The notes below the pieces were generated by a model. That model searched no databases and was not told the DNA's origin. It saw nothing but the letters and a program-made list of their open reading frames with translations. Position numbers and translations under genes: made by a program. A DNA stretch of 64,000 bases from an uncultured Campylobacter sp. (GTDB lineage Bacteria; Campylobacterota; Campylobacteria; Campylobacterales; Campylobacteraceae): NCBI RefSeq assembly GCF_937980635.1, contig NZ_CALJPG010000016.1, positions 35,136 to 99,135 on the forward strand. The letters run 5' to 3'. Within the stretch, counting starts at the first letter, position 1. Each line of letters starts with the position of its first letter. This document shows, piece by piece, positions 8,626-17,468 of the stretch.

Positions 8626-9671
8626 TATTTTTGATATTTGACGCGGTAAAATTTCTCGTAGAATTCCTCTACTTTTTTATCAAAGTTTGCGTCCTTAAAA
8701 TTTTGCGGATAAAGTTTCATCGCAAGCCATTCCTCACCAAGCGCCATCGCTTCGGCAGTCGGATGACCCCAGGCTTTAACGAATTCGGGCATTAGATAAA
8801 TTCTATCCTCTTTCACGGCGCTAAGACCTTTTAGCGCAGGGTTTGCTTTAAGCTCGGCAGGTACTTGAGGATAGCGGTTTTGCACTAAGATAATCTGCGG
8901 ATTCCATGCTAAAATTTGCTCCGGCGAAACCTGCTTGTAGCCCTTTATATCCGCAGCGGCGACGTTCGTCGCGCCCGCTCTTGCTAGCATTACGCCAGTA
9001 TATTTTCCGCTACCGTAGGTCGTAAGATCGGGATTTGCCATATAAACTCTAGGTCTTTTATCTACGATAAAATTGCTAAATTTGGCATTTAAATCAGCTT
9101 GCGATTTTTTAACGAAATCTATCAGCTCAGCGGCATCCTTTTCATGATTACTTAGTTCACCTAGAATTTTAACCCCCTCGTAAAAGCCCTCATCGTAAGC
9201 AGCGAAGCTATCGCGCTCATCTTTAAAGGTTGGATTTAGCTTAGCTTTTTCCTCTTGTGCAGAGCTAAAAAATGAAATGCCTACGACTGGGATTTTTAAC
9301 TCCTCCATTTTAGCGATATATTCTTTAGGAAAGTAGTTTACCACTACGACCGCATCAGGCTTTAGACTAAGCAGGGCTTCGTAATTGACATCTTTGATAT
9401 CGCCCGGATTAGGTAGGTTTTTAAAACTCGGTGCCAAACGATTATACTCTTTGCCTAGGCGTTGCTCCCAGCTTTTTAGGATGCCTACGACCTTATCTTG
9501 GGCATTGATTTCGTTTAAGACATTGAGCGCTTCGTGGTGTAGCACGACGATGCGATTTACTTGATCCGGGATTGTGACCTTACGACCGAGCTGATCGGTA
9601 ATCGTGCGATCTGCAAAAGCCAGGCTAGCACAAAACGCTGCACCAAGAAGGATTGAGTGAAGTTTAAGCAT
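8625..9671 (-). CDS. Metal-chelate ABC importer, periplasmic substrate-binding protein
   Basis: Periplasmic binding protein of the FepB/FhuD/BtuF (TroA-like fold) class. Start set at 9671 because it gives a clean signal peptide (M-L-K-L-H-S-I-L-L-G-A-A-F-C-A-S-L-A-F-A, cleavage before D-R) and follows an AAGGAG ribosome site; a 22-codon upstream extension lacks both. The mature protein opens with T-D-Q-L-G-R-K-V-T-I-P, the hallmark of the family, followed by two lobes joined by a long helix. Mature size is typical. Ligand not deducible: iron-siderophore, haem, cobalamin or nickel chelate. First gene of the operon; the upstream gap is AT-rich and could hold a Fur-type site, but I see no convincing box. 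Confidence 0.9.
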   Translation of the reverse strand: MLKLHSILLGAAFCASLAFADRTITDQLGRKVTIPDQVNRIVVLHHEALNVLNEINAQDKVVGILKSWEQRLGKEYNRLAPSFKNLPNPGDIKDVNYEALLSLKPDAVVVVNYFPKEYIAKMEELKIPVVGISFFSSAQEEKAKLNPTFKDERDSFAAYDEGFYEGVKILGELSNHEKDAAELIDFVKKSQADLNAKFSNFIVDKRPRVYMANPDLTTYGSGKYTGVMLARAGATNVAAADIKGYKQVSPEQILAWNPQIILVQNRYPQVPAELKANPALKGLSAVKEDRIYLMPEFVKAWGHPTAEAMALGEEWLAMKLYPQNFKDANFDKKVEEFYEKFYRVKYQK

Positions 9672-9914
9672 TTTTTCTCCTTGAAAATTCCGCAAAATAT
9701 GCGGGGTTAGAATAGCGGAATTATAGCTGATCGGCATAAAATCCAGATAAATTTTTATATAAATTATTTCATTTTGTCGTGGGGGATTTCAGATGCTTTC
9801 GTAGGGCAGAATTTTGTGATTTTACGCAGAATTTTGCTAGTAAAATTTTTGCCCTTCATATCTAGGCTAACCGGATACTGCCCGATGCCCAGCGATACCG
9901 ATTAGTTTTTTGAT

Positions 9915-10682
9915 TTATTTTGCAGGCGTCGTCCATAAGTTTTTATTCCAAAGCTCCGCGCCCGCAATGCCTTTAATCCTAATCCAGGCGATAAGTTCTA
10001 AAATTTCAGATAAAAAAATCGCTATAAGTATGATACATACCGCTGTTACATTGCTTATTTTCGGAAGATTAACGAATACATTCATAATATTTAGAAGTAT
10101 CCAATACATAAAATATAATCCCCCACAGAAGTAAAAAATCTTATTTGTAGCAGCTTTGCCTAGTTTATAATACACTAGTATCAACACTACGTAATTAATA
10201 GTTTTAAGTGCTGGAATTACAACAAGAAAGATATTGCTCCATATGGCAATCAGCGTCGCTTCGTTTTGATAACTAAACCCTATATTTTGAGTTGTTCTAA
10301 TAACAGAATAGAATGTATCTACAAAAGATTCTCTGTGGCTATGAAAGAAGTAATTGAGAGTTTCCGAGCTCGCGATATTTATAGCATACAATAAAAATGC
10401 GATAACCATGATAGTCCAAAGCACTCGAGCAATAAAGGTAATTAAATACGTCCTAAAGACCTTACTATCGGAGATATCAGAGATAATTTTGGTTGCCGAG
10501 AGTTTAAAAATCATCGAAGCGAAAATTATGGCAACAATTACGGCGTCAACGCCTAAAAATTTGCTTATTTCAACGTCATGCCAAAACTCGCAACAAGCCC
10601 AAATGATCAGATAAGTGCAGATTGCCAAAATGCTAGAGGTTATGCCGCGAAATTTTATGGCGTTTAAAATTTTAGGGTTCAT
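9915..10682 (-). CDS. Membrane protein of unrecognised family, AT-rich
   Basis: 255 residues with about six hydrophobic helices and no signal peptide or known domain. The layout (helix pair, polar loop, helices, C-terminal E-L-I-A-W-I-R-I-K) resembles the genes at 3296-6421, in particular the terminal A-W-x-K/R-I motif, so it may be a distant member of that family. Base composition is visibly more AT-rich than its neighbours, with Ile, Asn and Lys-rich codon use. It also has very few RAATTY blocks. This points to a different history, perhaps recent transfer. Function unknown. Confidence 0.7.
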   Translation of the reverse strand: MNPKILNAIKFRGITSSILAICTYLIIWACCEFWHDVEISKFLGVDAVIVAIIFASMIFKLSATKIISDISDSKVFRTYLITFIARVLWTIMVIAFLLYAINIASSETLNYFFHSHRESFVDTFYSVIRTTQNIGFSYQNEATLIAIWSNIFLVVIPALKTINYVVLILVYYKLGKAATNKIFYFCGGLYFMYWILLNIMNVFVNLPKISNVTAVCIILIAIFLSEILELIAWIRIKGIAGAELWNKNLWTTPAK

Positions 10683-11428
10683 AAAGTTGTGCCTTTGGAT
10701 TTTTGAAATTTATGGCGGATTATACTTGCGGGGTTTGAAATTTAGATAAATTTAGAAACTGCGAGTTGCCAAATTTTAGAATTTAGCGTCGAGTGTGAGA
10801 AATCTACTAATAGCAATACGAGGGGGAGGGCGCAAGCAAAATTTGAATGGAATTTAATCTATTTTGTTTAAAAGGTTGAATTCCGAAAGAGGGCAAATTG
10901 GCAATTTGGGAGTAAACATAGGGTAATTTGGCTTTTGTGCTAATAAATTATGAAATTTTATTTTATACCGCACAGCGTGTTTGCATCATATAATTGACTT
11001 TAAATTTAAAAGCTAAATGGAACGATAGTAAAGTAAAAAAACTCATATATAGAGAAAACTCGCATTTTCGCATTTTGTCTCTTTGGGTTCTTTGAGTCGA
11101 TATACGATAAATAGTATTAAAAAGCGCTATGGTTCCCATAATCTTAGATATTTTATATTGAAAACTATAATTTTCAAGTAAAAATTCAATACGAAATTCA
11201 CGTATAATTGTATGAATAATTTCATGTATTTTTAACGCATTTGTTGTTTTTATTAGAAGAATTTTTACATAAATCTAAATTTAATAATTTATGTGATTTC
11301 AAATGAAATCAGCAGGATAATGGATGGTATTTATTGCAAGAACGAAATAGGATAAATATCTAAATTGGGTGGAAATGAAATTTTGCTTATGGTAAGTGGG
11401 AAGTTATGCCCCTAGAAAACGCCCTCTT
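10683..11428. other. AT-rich intergenic region without recognisable gene
   Basis: About 745 bases. From roughly 10,900 to 11,390 the sequence is strongly AT-rich and irregular, unlike the GC-rich/RAATTY texture elsewhere. No open frame with protein character, no tRNA-like fold and no clear repeat seen. It separates the membrane gene at 9915 from the 3' end of hypA and may be the remains of transferred DNA. Confidence 0.5.
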
Positions 11429-11986
11429 TTATTCAATAACCAGGCGCATAAGATACATATCCTCGCCGTCGATTACGCTGATTTCGGAGCTTTTGCAGCG
11501 CGGGCAAGAAAAGTCATTTTGCATCAAATCTCCGCTAAAACCGCAGTTTTTGCATTTTACGACGATCTCTTGGGTATGAATGATGAGATCCGCATTTTCG
11601 CAGACGGTACCTGCGCGAAAGACTTCATAGCAGTTTTGCAAATAATGCGCTTCTACGCCGCTTAGTCGCCCTATTTTTACGTGCAGTTCCCTTATCTGCG
11701 GACTTTTTAAAGCAAGTGTATCGTAAGACGTCTGTGGATTTGCATCCAGATTTTTATAAAAATCACCGTTTTTGCCGTTCGAGTCCATATTCGCAACGCC
11801 CGTATTTTTGGTATTCTTAGTGCCTATGTCGGTATTTGCGAAATCCGTATTTTCATTGGCGGTATCGGCGATGTCGCAGCTATTTTTATCGCCCTGCTCG
11901 GTTGCGCCTTTTTTCTTTGCTTTTTCAGCGTTTAGCGCCTTTTCACATAGCGCCACAAGATCCGCTACGATCGACAGTTCATGCAT
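11429..11986 (-). CDS. hypA: Hydrogenase nickel-insertion protein HypA with a low-complexity insert
   Basis: HypA delivers nickel, with HypB, to the hydrogenase large subunit in the cytoplasm. The start M-H-E-L-S-I-V carries the nickel-binding His2. The zinc site is C-K-N-C ... C-P-R-C near residues 145-165, and the C-terminus is family-like. The family is about 115 residues; this protein has 185. The extra ~70 residues (DNA about 11,715-11,925) sit after the first helix. They are rich in Asn, Thr, Asp, Lys with repeats of the form N-T-x-x-N-T and F-A-N-T-D, then the normal sequence resumes at L-K-S-P-Q-I-R-E-L-H-V. The frame is intact across the insert, so the gene is probably functional. 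Last gene of the hypBCDEA cluster. Confidence 0.93.
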   Translation of the reverse strand: MHELSIVADLVALCEKALNAEKAKKKGATEQGDKNSCDIADTANENTDFANTDIGTKNTKNTGVANMDSNGKNGDFYKNLDANPQTSYDTLALKSPQIRELHVKIGRLSGVEAHYLQNCYEVFRAGTVCENADLIIHTQEIVVKCKNCGFSGDLMQNDFSCPRCKSSEISVIDGEDMYLMRLVIE

Positions 11987-12094
11987 TTTTACCTCTAAAT
12001 TTTACGGCCGTGCCGTATTCTATACGAAATTTTGTTGTAAATTTAAAACGTGCTCTGAAATTTAGGCTTAAATTTGCCAAATTTACACGCAAAT

Positions 12095-13294
12095 TTAACA
12101 AATCCTCGGCAGCAGTTCGCCTTTCGGAAGCTCTAAAAATCGCTGCGATCCGTATGCGTTTTGCAAAACCACTCGCCCTTTTGTCGCATGCGGAGTTTGA
12201 AATTGCCCCGCCCTATTTTCTGATACCGCGCCCGCGTCACTCGCGTCCGTAAATTCGTTCCGTGCGCTAAGTCTAGGTGTTAAAACACCCTGAAATTCAC
12301 CTCCACCGCACCCTACTTCGCGTACCTCGCCGATGATTGCGGCATTTTCGTCAAATTCGCGCAGTATCTCAAGCGCCCTATCCGCCTCGGTATCATCTTC
12401 TACGATCGCTACGAAAGTTCCTTCGTTTGCAAGTTCGTACGGCTCGAAGCCCAGCAGTTCGCATACGCCCACTACTTCGTCGCTGATTTTGATATCCTCT
12501 TCGCGCACCAAAAATTCAAGCCCGCTGGAGTTTGCAAATTCGTTCAAAACCGCGCTGAGTCCGCCGCGCGTCGCATCTCGCATCGCCTGGATCTTCACGC
12601 CTTGCGAGATTAGCTTTTCGACCGCAGCGCAAAGCGGTTTGCAGTCGCTTCGCAGCTCGCTACTTAGCGCGATTTCGTCGCGTGCCGCGAGTATCACCGC
12701 CCCGTGTCGCCCGATGTCGCCGCTAAGCAGGATTTTTGCGCCCGCTTTGATGTTTTGCACGCGCGCAGGTCGCAAAATACGGCCGATGCCGCTAGTGTTG
12801 ATGAAAATTTTATCGCATTTGCCGCGCGGCACGACCTTTGTGTCGCCGCAAACGATACGAACGCCGCAGCTTCGCGCGGTGCTCGCCATCGAGTCCAAAA
12901 TGCGTCGCAGCTCGCTTAGGCTAAGCCCCTCCTCAATGATGAGCGCGCAGCTTAAAAACAGCGGCTTTGCGCCCACCATCGCAAGGTCGTTTACGGTGCC
13001 GCAAACGGCGATCTTGCCGATGTCTCCGCCGTTAAAAAACAGCGGCGTGACGACGAAACTATCGGTGCTGAAAGCTAGCTCGCCGCTGAAGTTTGCAGAA
13101 TTCAAAGCAGAGCTCGGCGCTGCGCGATCAAAACTAGCCCCGGCGTCTAAATTTAGTATCGCGCTGTCGTTGTTGGCGCGCAAAATTTCATTATCAAACG
13201 CCGCAAAGATGGTCTCGTTGATGAGCTTATTCATCTCCTCGCCGCCGCCGCCGTGGCTTAAAAGTATAGTTTCGTTCAAATTTTTCCTTTTCAC
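12095..13294 (-). CDS. hypE: Hydrogenase maturation protein HypE
   Basis: HypE dehydrates the carbamoyl group on its C-terminal cysteine to make the cyanide ligand of the NiFe site. The N-terminal L-S-H-G-G-G-G-E-E-M-N motif and the AIR-synthase-like ATP-binding fold are clear. The C-terminus is the required P-R-I-C. Of 399 residues, about 50 near the C-terminus (DNA about 12,165-12,310) look like an added low-complexity stretch between G-E-V-R-E-V-G and G-R-V-V-L-Q-N-A-Y-G-S-Q-R; the family is usually about 330-350. Start uncertain: GTG at the stated position, or a TTG four codons later that has AAAAGG just upstream. A 170-base gap to hypD holds AT blocks only. Confidence 0.93.
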   Translation of the reverse strand: MKRKNLNETILLSHGGGGEEMNKLINETIFAAFDNEILRANNDSAILNLDAGASFDRAAPSSALNSANFSGELAFSTDSFVVTPLFFNGGDIGKIAVCGTVNDLAMVGAKPLFLSCALIIEEGLSLSELRRILDSMASTARSCGVRIVCGDTKVVPRGKCDKIFINTSGIGRILRPARVQNIKAGAKILLSGDIGRHGAVILAARDEIALSSELRSDCKPLCAAVEKLISQGVKIQAMRDATRGGLSAVLNEFANSSGLEFLVREEDIKISDEVVGVCELLGFEPYELANEGTFVAIVEDDTEADRALEILREFDENAAIIGEVREVGCGGGEFQGVLTPRLSARNEFTDASDAGAVSENRAGQFQTPHATKGRVVLQNAYGSQRFLELPKGELLPRIC

Positions 13295-13466
13295 TCGGTT
13301 TTAAAATTTAAAGCCCGTATTCCGCAGCCGAACAAGCCGTGCCGCTACGGCGCCGCACAAAATTTTAAAGTAAAATTTAGCCCGACGTTTCGCTTCGGTT
13401 AGAATTTTAAAGCATGACTTGTTTTTAAAATTTACGCTCTGCTAGCCGGATACCCGCGCACAAAAT

Positions 13467-14564
13467 TTAGCCCACGTTTTTGACGTCGCCGTATTTATAG
13501 TACGCCGCGCACGCCCCTTCGCTTGAAACCATGCACGATCCTATCGGGTTTTGAGGCGTGCAGTGTTTGCCGAAAACTTTGCAATCATACGGGCTTTTTT
13601 TGCCGCGTAAAATTTCGCCGCAGATACAGGCCTTGCTCTCGGGGGCGCTCTGTACGCTGCAATCAAACTGCACCCTGGCATCCAGCGCCGCGTACTGCGG
13701 GCGCAACTTCATGCCGCTTTTTGGAATTTCGCCGAGCCCTCGCCACGGAAAATCGCAAATTTCAAAATATTTATCTATTAAATTTTGCGCTTTTTGGTTG
13801 CCGCTATCTTTTACGACGCGCTCGTATTCGTTGAAAACCTCGTAGGTGCCGGCGTTTTGCTGCTCCACCAAATTTAACACGCCCGCCATTATGTCAAGCG
13901 GCTCAAACCCGCTTACGGCGATCGGCTTTTTGTAATCCCGCGCGATGCTCTCGTAGACCTTCGCGCCGGTGATCACGCTTACGTGGCTAGGTCCTAAAAA
14001 CGCATCGATCTGCACGTCCGCGCCGTCTAAGATCGCTCGCACGGGCGCCGGCACCGTGACGTGGTTGATGTGAAAAAAGAGATTTTTTAGCCCCAAACTC
14101 AGCGCTTTATCGATCAGCACGGCACTCATCGGCGTCGTCGTCTCAAAGCCGATCGCAAAAAATATCACCGTTTTTTGCGGATTTTCCTGCGCGATCTTTA
14201 TACAATCAAGCGGGCTATAAAGCGCTCTGATGTCGTGCCCTTCGCTGCGCAGCTTCTGCAAGCTGGTGCGAGAGCCGGGTACGCGCAGCATGTCTGCTAG
14301 AGTGCAAAAAATACTCTGCGGCATCGCGGCGAGCTTGATCGCCTCGTCGATGCGACTGCGCGGCATCACGCACACCGGACAGCCGGGACCGTGGATAAAT
14401 TTGATATTGTCGCCGACCAGGCTCGGAAGACCGAATTTCATGATCGAGTGCGTGTGTCCGCCGCAAATTTCCATGATGTTTAGCGGCTTTTTGCTTTTGG
14501 AAATTATCAGCTTGCTAAGCGCTAAAATCAGCTCCTTATCCCTAAAATCCTTGATTAGATCCAT
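13467..14564 (-). CDS. hypD: Hydrogenase maturation protein HypD
   Basis: HypD, with HypC, forms the scaffold on which the Fe(CN)2CO group is assembled. 365 residues, normal length. Visible family motifs: M-E-I-C-G-G-H-T-H-S-I near residue 33 (catalytic Cys), G-P-G-C-P-V-C-V near residue 72, F-A-I-G-F-E-T-T-T-P, G-P-S-H-V-S-V-I-T-G, and the C-terminal cysteine cluster C-I-C-G-E ... C-K-V-F-G-K-H-C-T-P ... G-S-C-M-V-S-S-E-G-A-C-A-A-Y that binds the [4Fe-4S] centre. No insert. Follows hypC by a 35-base gap with AAGGTAAATA before the ATG; same operon. Confidence 0.96.
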   Translation of the reverse strand: MDLIKDFRDKELILALSKLIISKSKKPLNIMEICGGHTHSIMKFGLPSLVGDNIKFIHGPGCPVCVMPRSRIDEAIKLAAMPQSIFCTLADMLRVPGSRTSLQKLRSEGHDIRALYSPLDCIKIAQENPQKTVIFFAIGFETTTPMSAVLIDKALSLGLKNLFFHINHVTVPAPVRAILDGADVQIDAFLGPSHVSVITGAKVYESIARDYKKPIAVSGFEPLDIMAGVLNLVEQQNAGTYEVFNEYERVVKDSGNQKAQNLIDKYFEICDFPWRGLGEIPKSGMKLRPQYAALDARVQFDCSVQSAPESKACICGEILRGKKSPYDCKVFGKHCTPQNPIGSCMVSSEGACAAYYKYGDVKNVG

Positions 14565-14599
14565 TATTTACCTTAAATTTTACGGGTTTGCAAGTCGCT

Positions 14600-14881
14600 T
14601 TAATTCTCTGCGCCGGCTCTCGGCTCTATGCTTTCATACACGGAGCCCTCTTCCGCCCTCATCTGCTTTGCAATCTGCTCGTAAATTTCGATACTCTCCT
14701 TCGCTCGCTGCGTATCGATCTTCTCCATCGCAAAGCCAACGTGGATCAGCACGTACTCCCCAACCGCCGCAGGCTCGGGGAGCAGATCCAAGCTCACGCC
14801 GCGGCGCACGCCCAGAGTCTCCACGGTCGCGAAATTATTTTCGTCGATTGAGATGATTTTTGAAGGGATTGAAAGGCACAT
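14600..14881 (-). CDS. hypC: Hydrogenase maturation chaperone HypC
   Basis: Small chaperone of 93 residues that carries the Fe(CN)2CO unit with HypD and hands it to the hydrogenase large subunit. The start at 14881 gives M-C-L-S-I-P-S-K, placing the essential cysteine at position 2 as the family requires; a 13-codon upstream extension would bury it and is rejected. It shares one base with the hypB stop (TAATG), implying coupled translation. The core G-V-R-R-G-V-S-L-D-L-L and V-L-I-H-V-G-F-A-M-E-K-I-D segments are typical. Confidence 0.95.
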   Translation of the reverse strand: MCLSIPSKIISIDENNFATVETLGVRRGVSLDLLPEPAAVGEYVLIHVGFAMEKIDTQRAKESIEIYEQIAKQMRAEEGSVYESIEPRAGAEN

Positions 14882-15702
14882 TAACGAAATTCCTTCTTGT
14901 ATTGTAGGAATTTCAGCCATTTCTCCACGCCCTCGCCGCTTTTACTATCAAGCGCGATGACATCGGCTTTCGGATTGAGTTTGTGCACTTCGCGCACTAC
15001 CTCCTCCATATCAAAGTCAAAATGCGGTAGCAGCGCGGTTTTGGTGATTACGACGCAGTCTGCGCGGCGAAATATCACGGGGTATTTTGCGATTTTATCG
15101 CTACCCTCGGGCACGCTTAGAAGCACTACGTTTAGGTGCGCGCCTACGTCGAATGCCGCAGGGCAGACGAGGTTTCCGACGTTTTCTATAAAAACTAGAT
15201 CCAAGCCTTTCGTATCGATATGATGAAGCCCCTCATGAACCATAAAGGCATCCAGATGGCAGGTCTCGCCGGTACTGATCTGATGCGCCTGCGCGCCCGC
15301 TTTTATGATGCGATCGGCATCGCGGTTAGTCTCTAGATCGCCCTCGATGACGCCGATTTTAAATTTACCGCTTTTGATAGTGGCCTCAAGTAGCGTCGTC
15401 TTGCCGCTACCGGGGCTACTCATCAAATTTAGGCATAAAATTTTATCCTCGTCAAAATGAGCTCTGTTGTGAGCGGCCTCCTCGTCGTTGGCGCTTAAAA
15501 TTTTACTCATCACCTCGATCGTCTTGACGTCGCTAATAGCGACATTTGCGTGGGCGTGATCGTGCGCGTCGTGCTCATGATTGATCCCCGCCTCGTGCAT
15601 ATGAGCGTGGGAGTGGACGGTACCGTCCGCGTGGGTGTGGAGATGCTCGTGCGAATGAGCGTCATGAGTATGGCCTACTGAACAGCCGCAATCTTTACAC
15701 AT
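14881..15702 (-). CDS. hypB: Hydrogenase nickel-insertion GTPase HypB, His-rich N-terminus
   Basis: HypB is a GTPase that works with HypA to load nickel. 273 residues. The N-terminus starts with C-K-D-C-G-C (high-affinity nickel site), followed by a tract with about 16 histidines in the first ~55 residues, probably a nickel store. The G domain has G-S-G-K-T-T-L-L (P-loop) at about residue 97, E-G-D-L-E-T, E-N-V-G-N-L-V-C-P and V-I-T-K-T-A-L-L-P (guanine specificity). First gene of the hypBCDEA run, preceded by AAGGATAAAAA. The His-rich stretch is a known variation in HypB of nickel-storing bacteria and is not part of the AT-block inserts seen in neighbouring genes. Confidence 0.96.
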   Translation of the reverse strand: MCKDCGCSVGHTHDAHSHEHLHTHADGTVHSHAHMHEAGINHEHDAHDHAHANVAISDVKTIEVMSKILSANDEEAAHNRAHFDEDKILCLNLMSSPGSGKTTLLEATIKSGKFKIGVIEGDLETNRDADRIIKAGAQAHQISTGETCHLDAFMVHEGLHHIDTKGLDLVFIENVGNLVCPAAFDVGAHLNVVLLSVPEGSDKIAKYPVIFRRADCVVITKTALLPHFDFDMEEVVREVHKLNPKADVIALDSKSGEGVEKWLKFLQYKKEFR

Positions 15703-16448
15703 TTTTTATCCTTGGAAAATAAATTTTGCGCGTAAAATACCACGTTTTTGCTTTAAACGGCGTAAATTTGATAAATTTTATATCGAAGCGCGAAATTTTA
15801 TGAAATTTAACAGGCTTGGAAATTTATGCGCTTCGGTTTTATCTAAATTTCATACGTTGTTTGCGAAGGCTCGCCGCAAAATTTTAAAGCTCACGAGTAA
15901 AGCGCTGCTTTAAATTTAATCGCCTGCTCACAGATTGCAGAGCCGCGCTCTGCAAATTTAGACCTCGCAGCTCGCAACGGCTCAAAACAAACTAAAGATC
16001 GCCGTAGATAAGGTGCGAAATTCAGGACTTGCGAGCGGATTTTATCCCGGCGCTCTACAATCTCGCACGTGCTCTCCGGCATGCCGAACATCAATGCGGC
16101 GGTCGTTTTTATGTCGATTTCTCGGATTCGGCTTTATAAATACAGCACGAAAGCGGCACAGCGACTCACTGCTAGATTTATAAGGCGCCGATCTCGCGCC
16201 AGTGCAGTAAAATTTAAACTCGCGGCAAGAATGTTTTTTGATTAAAATTTATAAAATTTTGCGCTTTCGTTTGCCGCGTAAATTTAAATAAATTTTATTT
16301 GCACGCCTTGCGCAGCCGCGTCGCCTGAATTCTCCACTCGATCGAGAATCGCGCTTCGTAACCTAAAAAAATCGCGCCGCAGCTGCGTTTAAATTTAAAA
16401 GCGCGTAAATTTAGCGCGACACGCTGTTTTTAAAAATGCGCAAAAGCC
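15703..16448. other. Intergenic region upstream of hypB
   Basis: About 745 bases between hypB and nikR, both read on the minus strand. It must contain the hypB promoter unless transcription comes from nikR. It holds many RAATTY blocks (AAATTT dominates) in GC-rich filler. I see no convincing NikR palindrome, no tRNA and no protein-like frame; a 67-codon frame at 15,891-16,094 has no ribosome site or family resemblance. Confidence 0.5.
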
Positions 16449-16880
16449 CTACGCTTCGGTGATAATAGCCTTTACGAGCTTGGAAAATTTCACCCCTTTT
16501 AGCGCGCCGATTTTGGCGCTGAGCCGCTCGATCTTTGAAATTTTATCCCGCATCGTGATCTCCTCGAAGCAGTGGCGCTCGTCGATGTGGAAGTGGCTGG
16601 TGCTGACGATGGTGACGTTTGCGTGGTGCTCGATCTCTACGAGCTGCTCGATCAGATCGCTTTGGTGATGATCGTAAGCGATGCAAAGCACGCCCACGCA
16701 GTCATCCTCGCCATCTCCGTGAAGCACGCCCTCGACCATCTTTTCGCGTATGAGATCGCGGATAAACTCGCTGCGGCTTAGGTATTGCTTGGCGCGCACC
16801 ATCTCATCGAGATCCTCAAAAAGCTTCGTCGGTAGCGAAATGCTAAATCTTACGGCGCTCTCTTTTTCCTCTTTTTTCAT
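16449..16880 (-). CDS. nikR: Nickel-responsive transcription regulator NikR
   Basis: NikR binds DNA as a ribbon-helix-helix dimer when nickel occupies its C-terminal ACT-like domain. 143 residues from the ATG at 16880, chosen because GAGGGAAAC lies just before it; a further ATG 12 bases upstream has no ribosome site. The RHH domain is V-R-F-S-I-S-L-P-T-K-L-F-E-D-L-D-E-M followed by S-R-S-E-F-I-R-D-L-I-R. The metal domain has Y-D-H-H-Q-S-D-L, V-S-T-S-H-F-H-I-D-E-R-H-C-F-E, giving the nickel ligand set of His, His, His and Cys. It sits between hypF and hypB, the natural place for a regulator of nickel enzyme assembly; its targets are inferred, not shown. Confidence 0.95.
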   Translation of the reverse strand: MKKEEKESAVRFSISLPTKLFEDLDEMVRAKQYLSRSEFIRDLIREKMVEGVLHGDGEDDCVGVLCIAYDHHQSDLIEQLVEIEHHANVTIVSTSHFHIDERHCFEEITMRDKISKIERLSAKIGALKGVKFSKLVKAIITEA

Positions 16881-17468
16881 AGTTTCCCTCATTTCGCGTA
16901 TTTTGAACGTAATTTTACCGAAATTCCGCTCAAATAGTAAGAATTTTGCGCTAATTTGGCTTATTCTTTAAAATTTAAAGCTCCAAGGCATCGTGCGTAT
17001 TTTGAAATTTTGCTCGCGATTTCGCGTTGTATTTTAGTGCTAGCGCGATGAAATTTACCGGTGCTACCGTTATTTTAAATTCTACCGCGAACTTGCCCAA
17101 TTTTAAGAGTCGGGCGCTAAATAGCGTCTTAGTTTGGGATTTGCGCAGTATCTAGCCATTCGCCGCGGTAGAATTTTGCATCGATTGTCATAGCTGCGCG
17201 CGTAATGCTATGGCGACAGCGTGGGCGCGCCGTTAAATTTTAAAATTTTAACGTTTCGGCTGCGACATATGAAGACGGCAAGGCGTAAATTTGTTCGCTG
17301 ATTTTGCGATTTTAGAAAAGCTAGCCGCAGTGGATTTTATCGCCCGTAGCGTTAAAATTTACGCAAAGAGCAGGCAGGGCGCAGAGTTCATAAATTTAGC
17401 GGCGAGATGATACGATAAATTTTACCAAGCGAGCTTAACGGCTATAATTGCGTTTTTTGTGGACGAGC
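16881..17468. other. Intergenic region upstream of nikR
   Basis: About 590 bases between the hypF stop and the nikR start. Mostly GC-rich sequence with scattered AAATTT/AAATTC blocks. No gene, tRNA or strong hairpin recognised. The nikR promoter should lie near 16,890-16,980, where the sequence is T/A-rich, but I cannot place a -10 box with confidence. Confidence 0.4.

Noticed and set aside
11396..12252. Plus-strand frames opposite hypA and hypE
   Set aside because: They mirror conserved genes on the minus strand and have biased, unstructured translations.
15891..16094. 67-codon frame upstream of hypB
   Set aside because: No ribosome site, no conserved motif, sequence typical of the intergenic filler.
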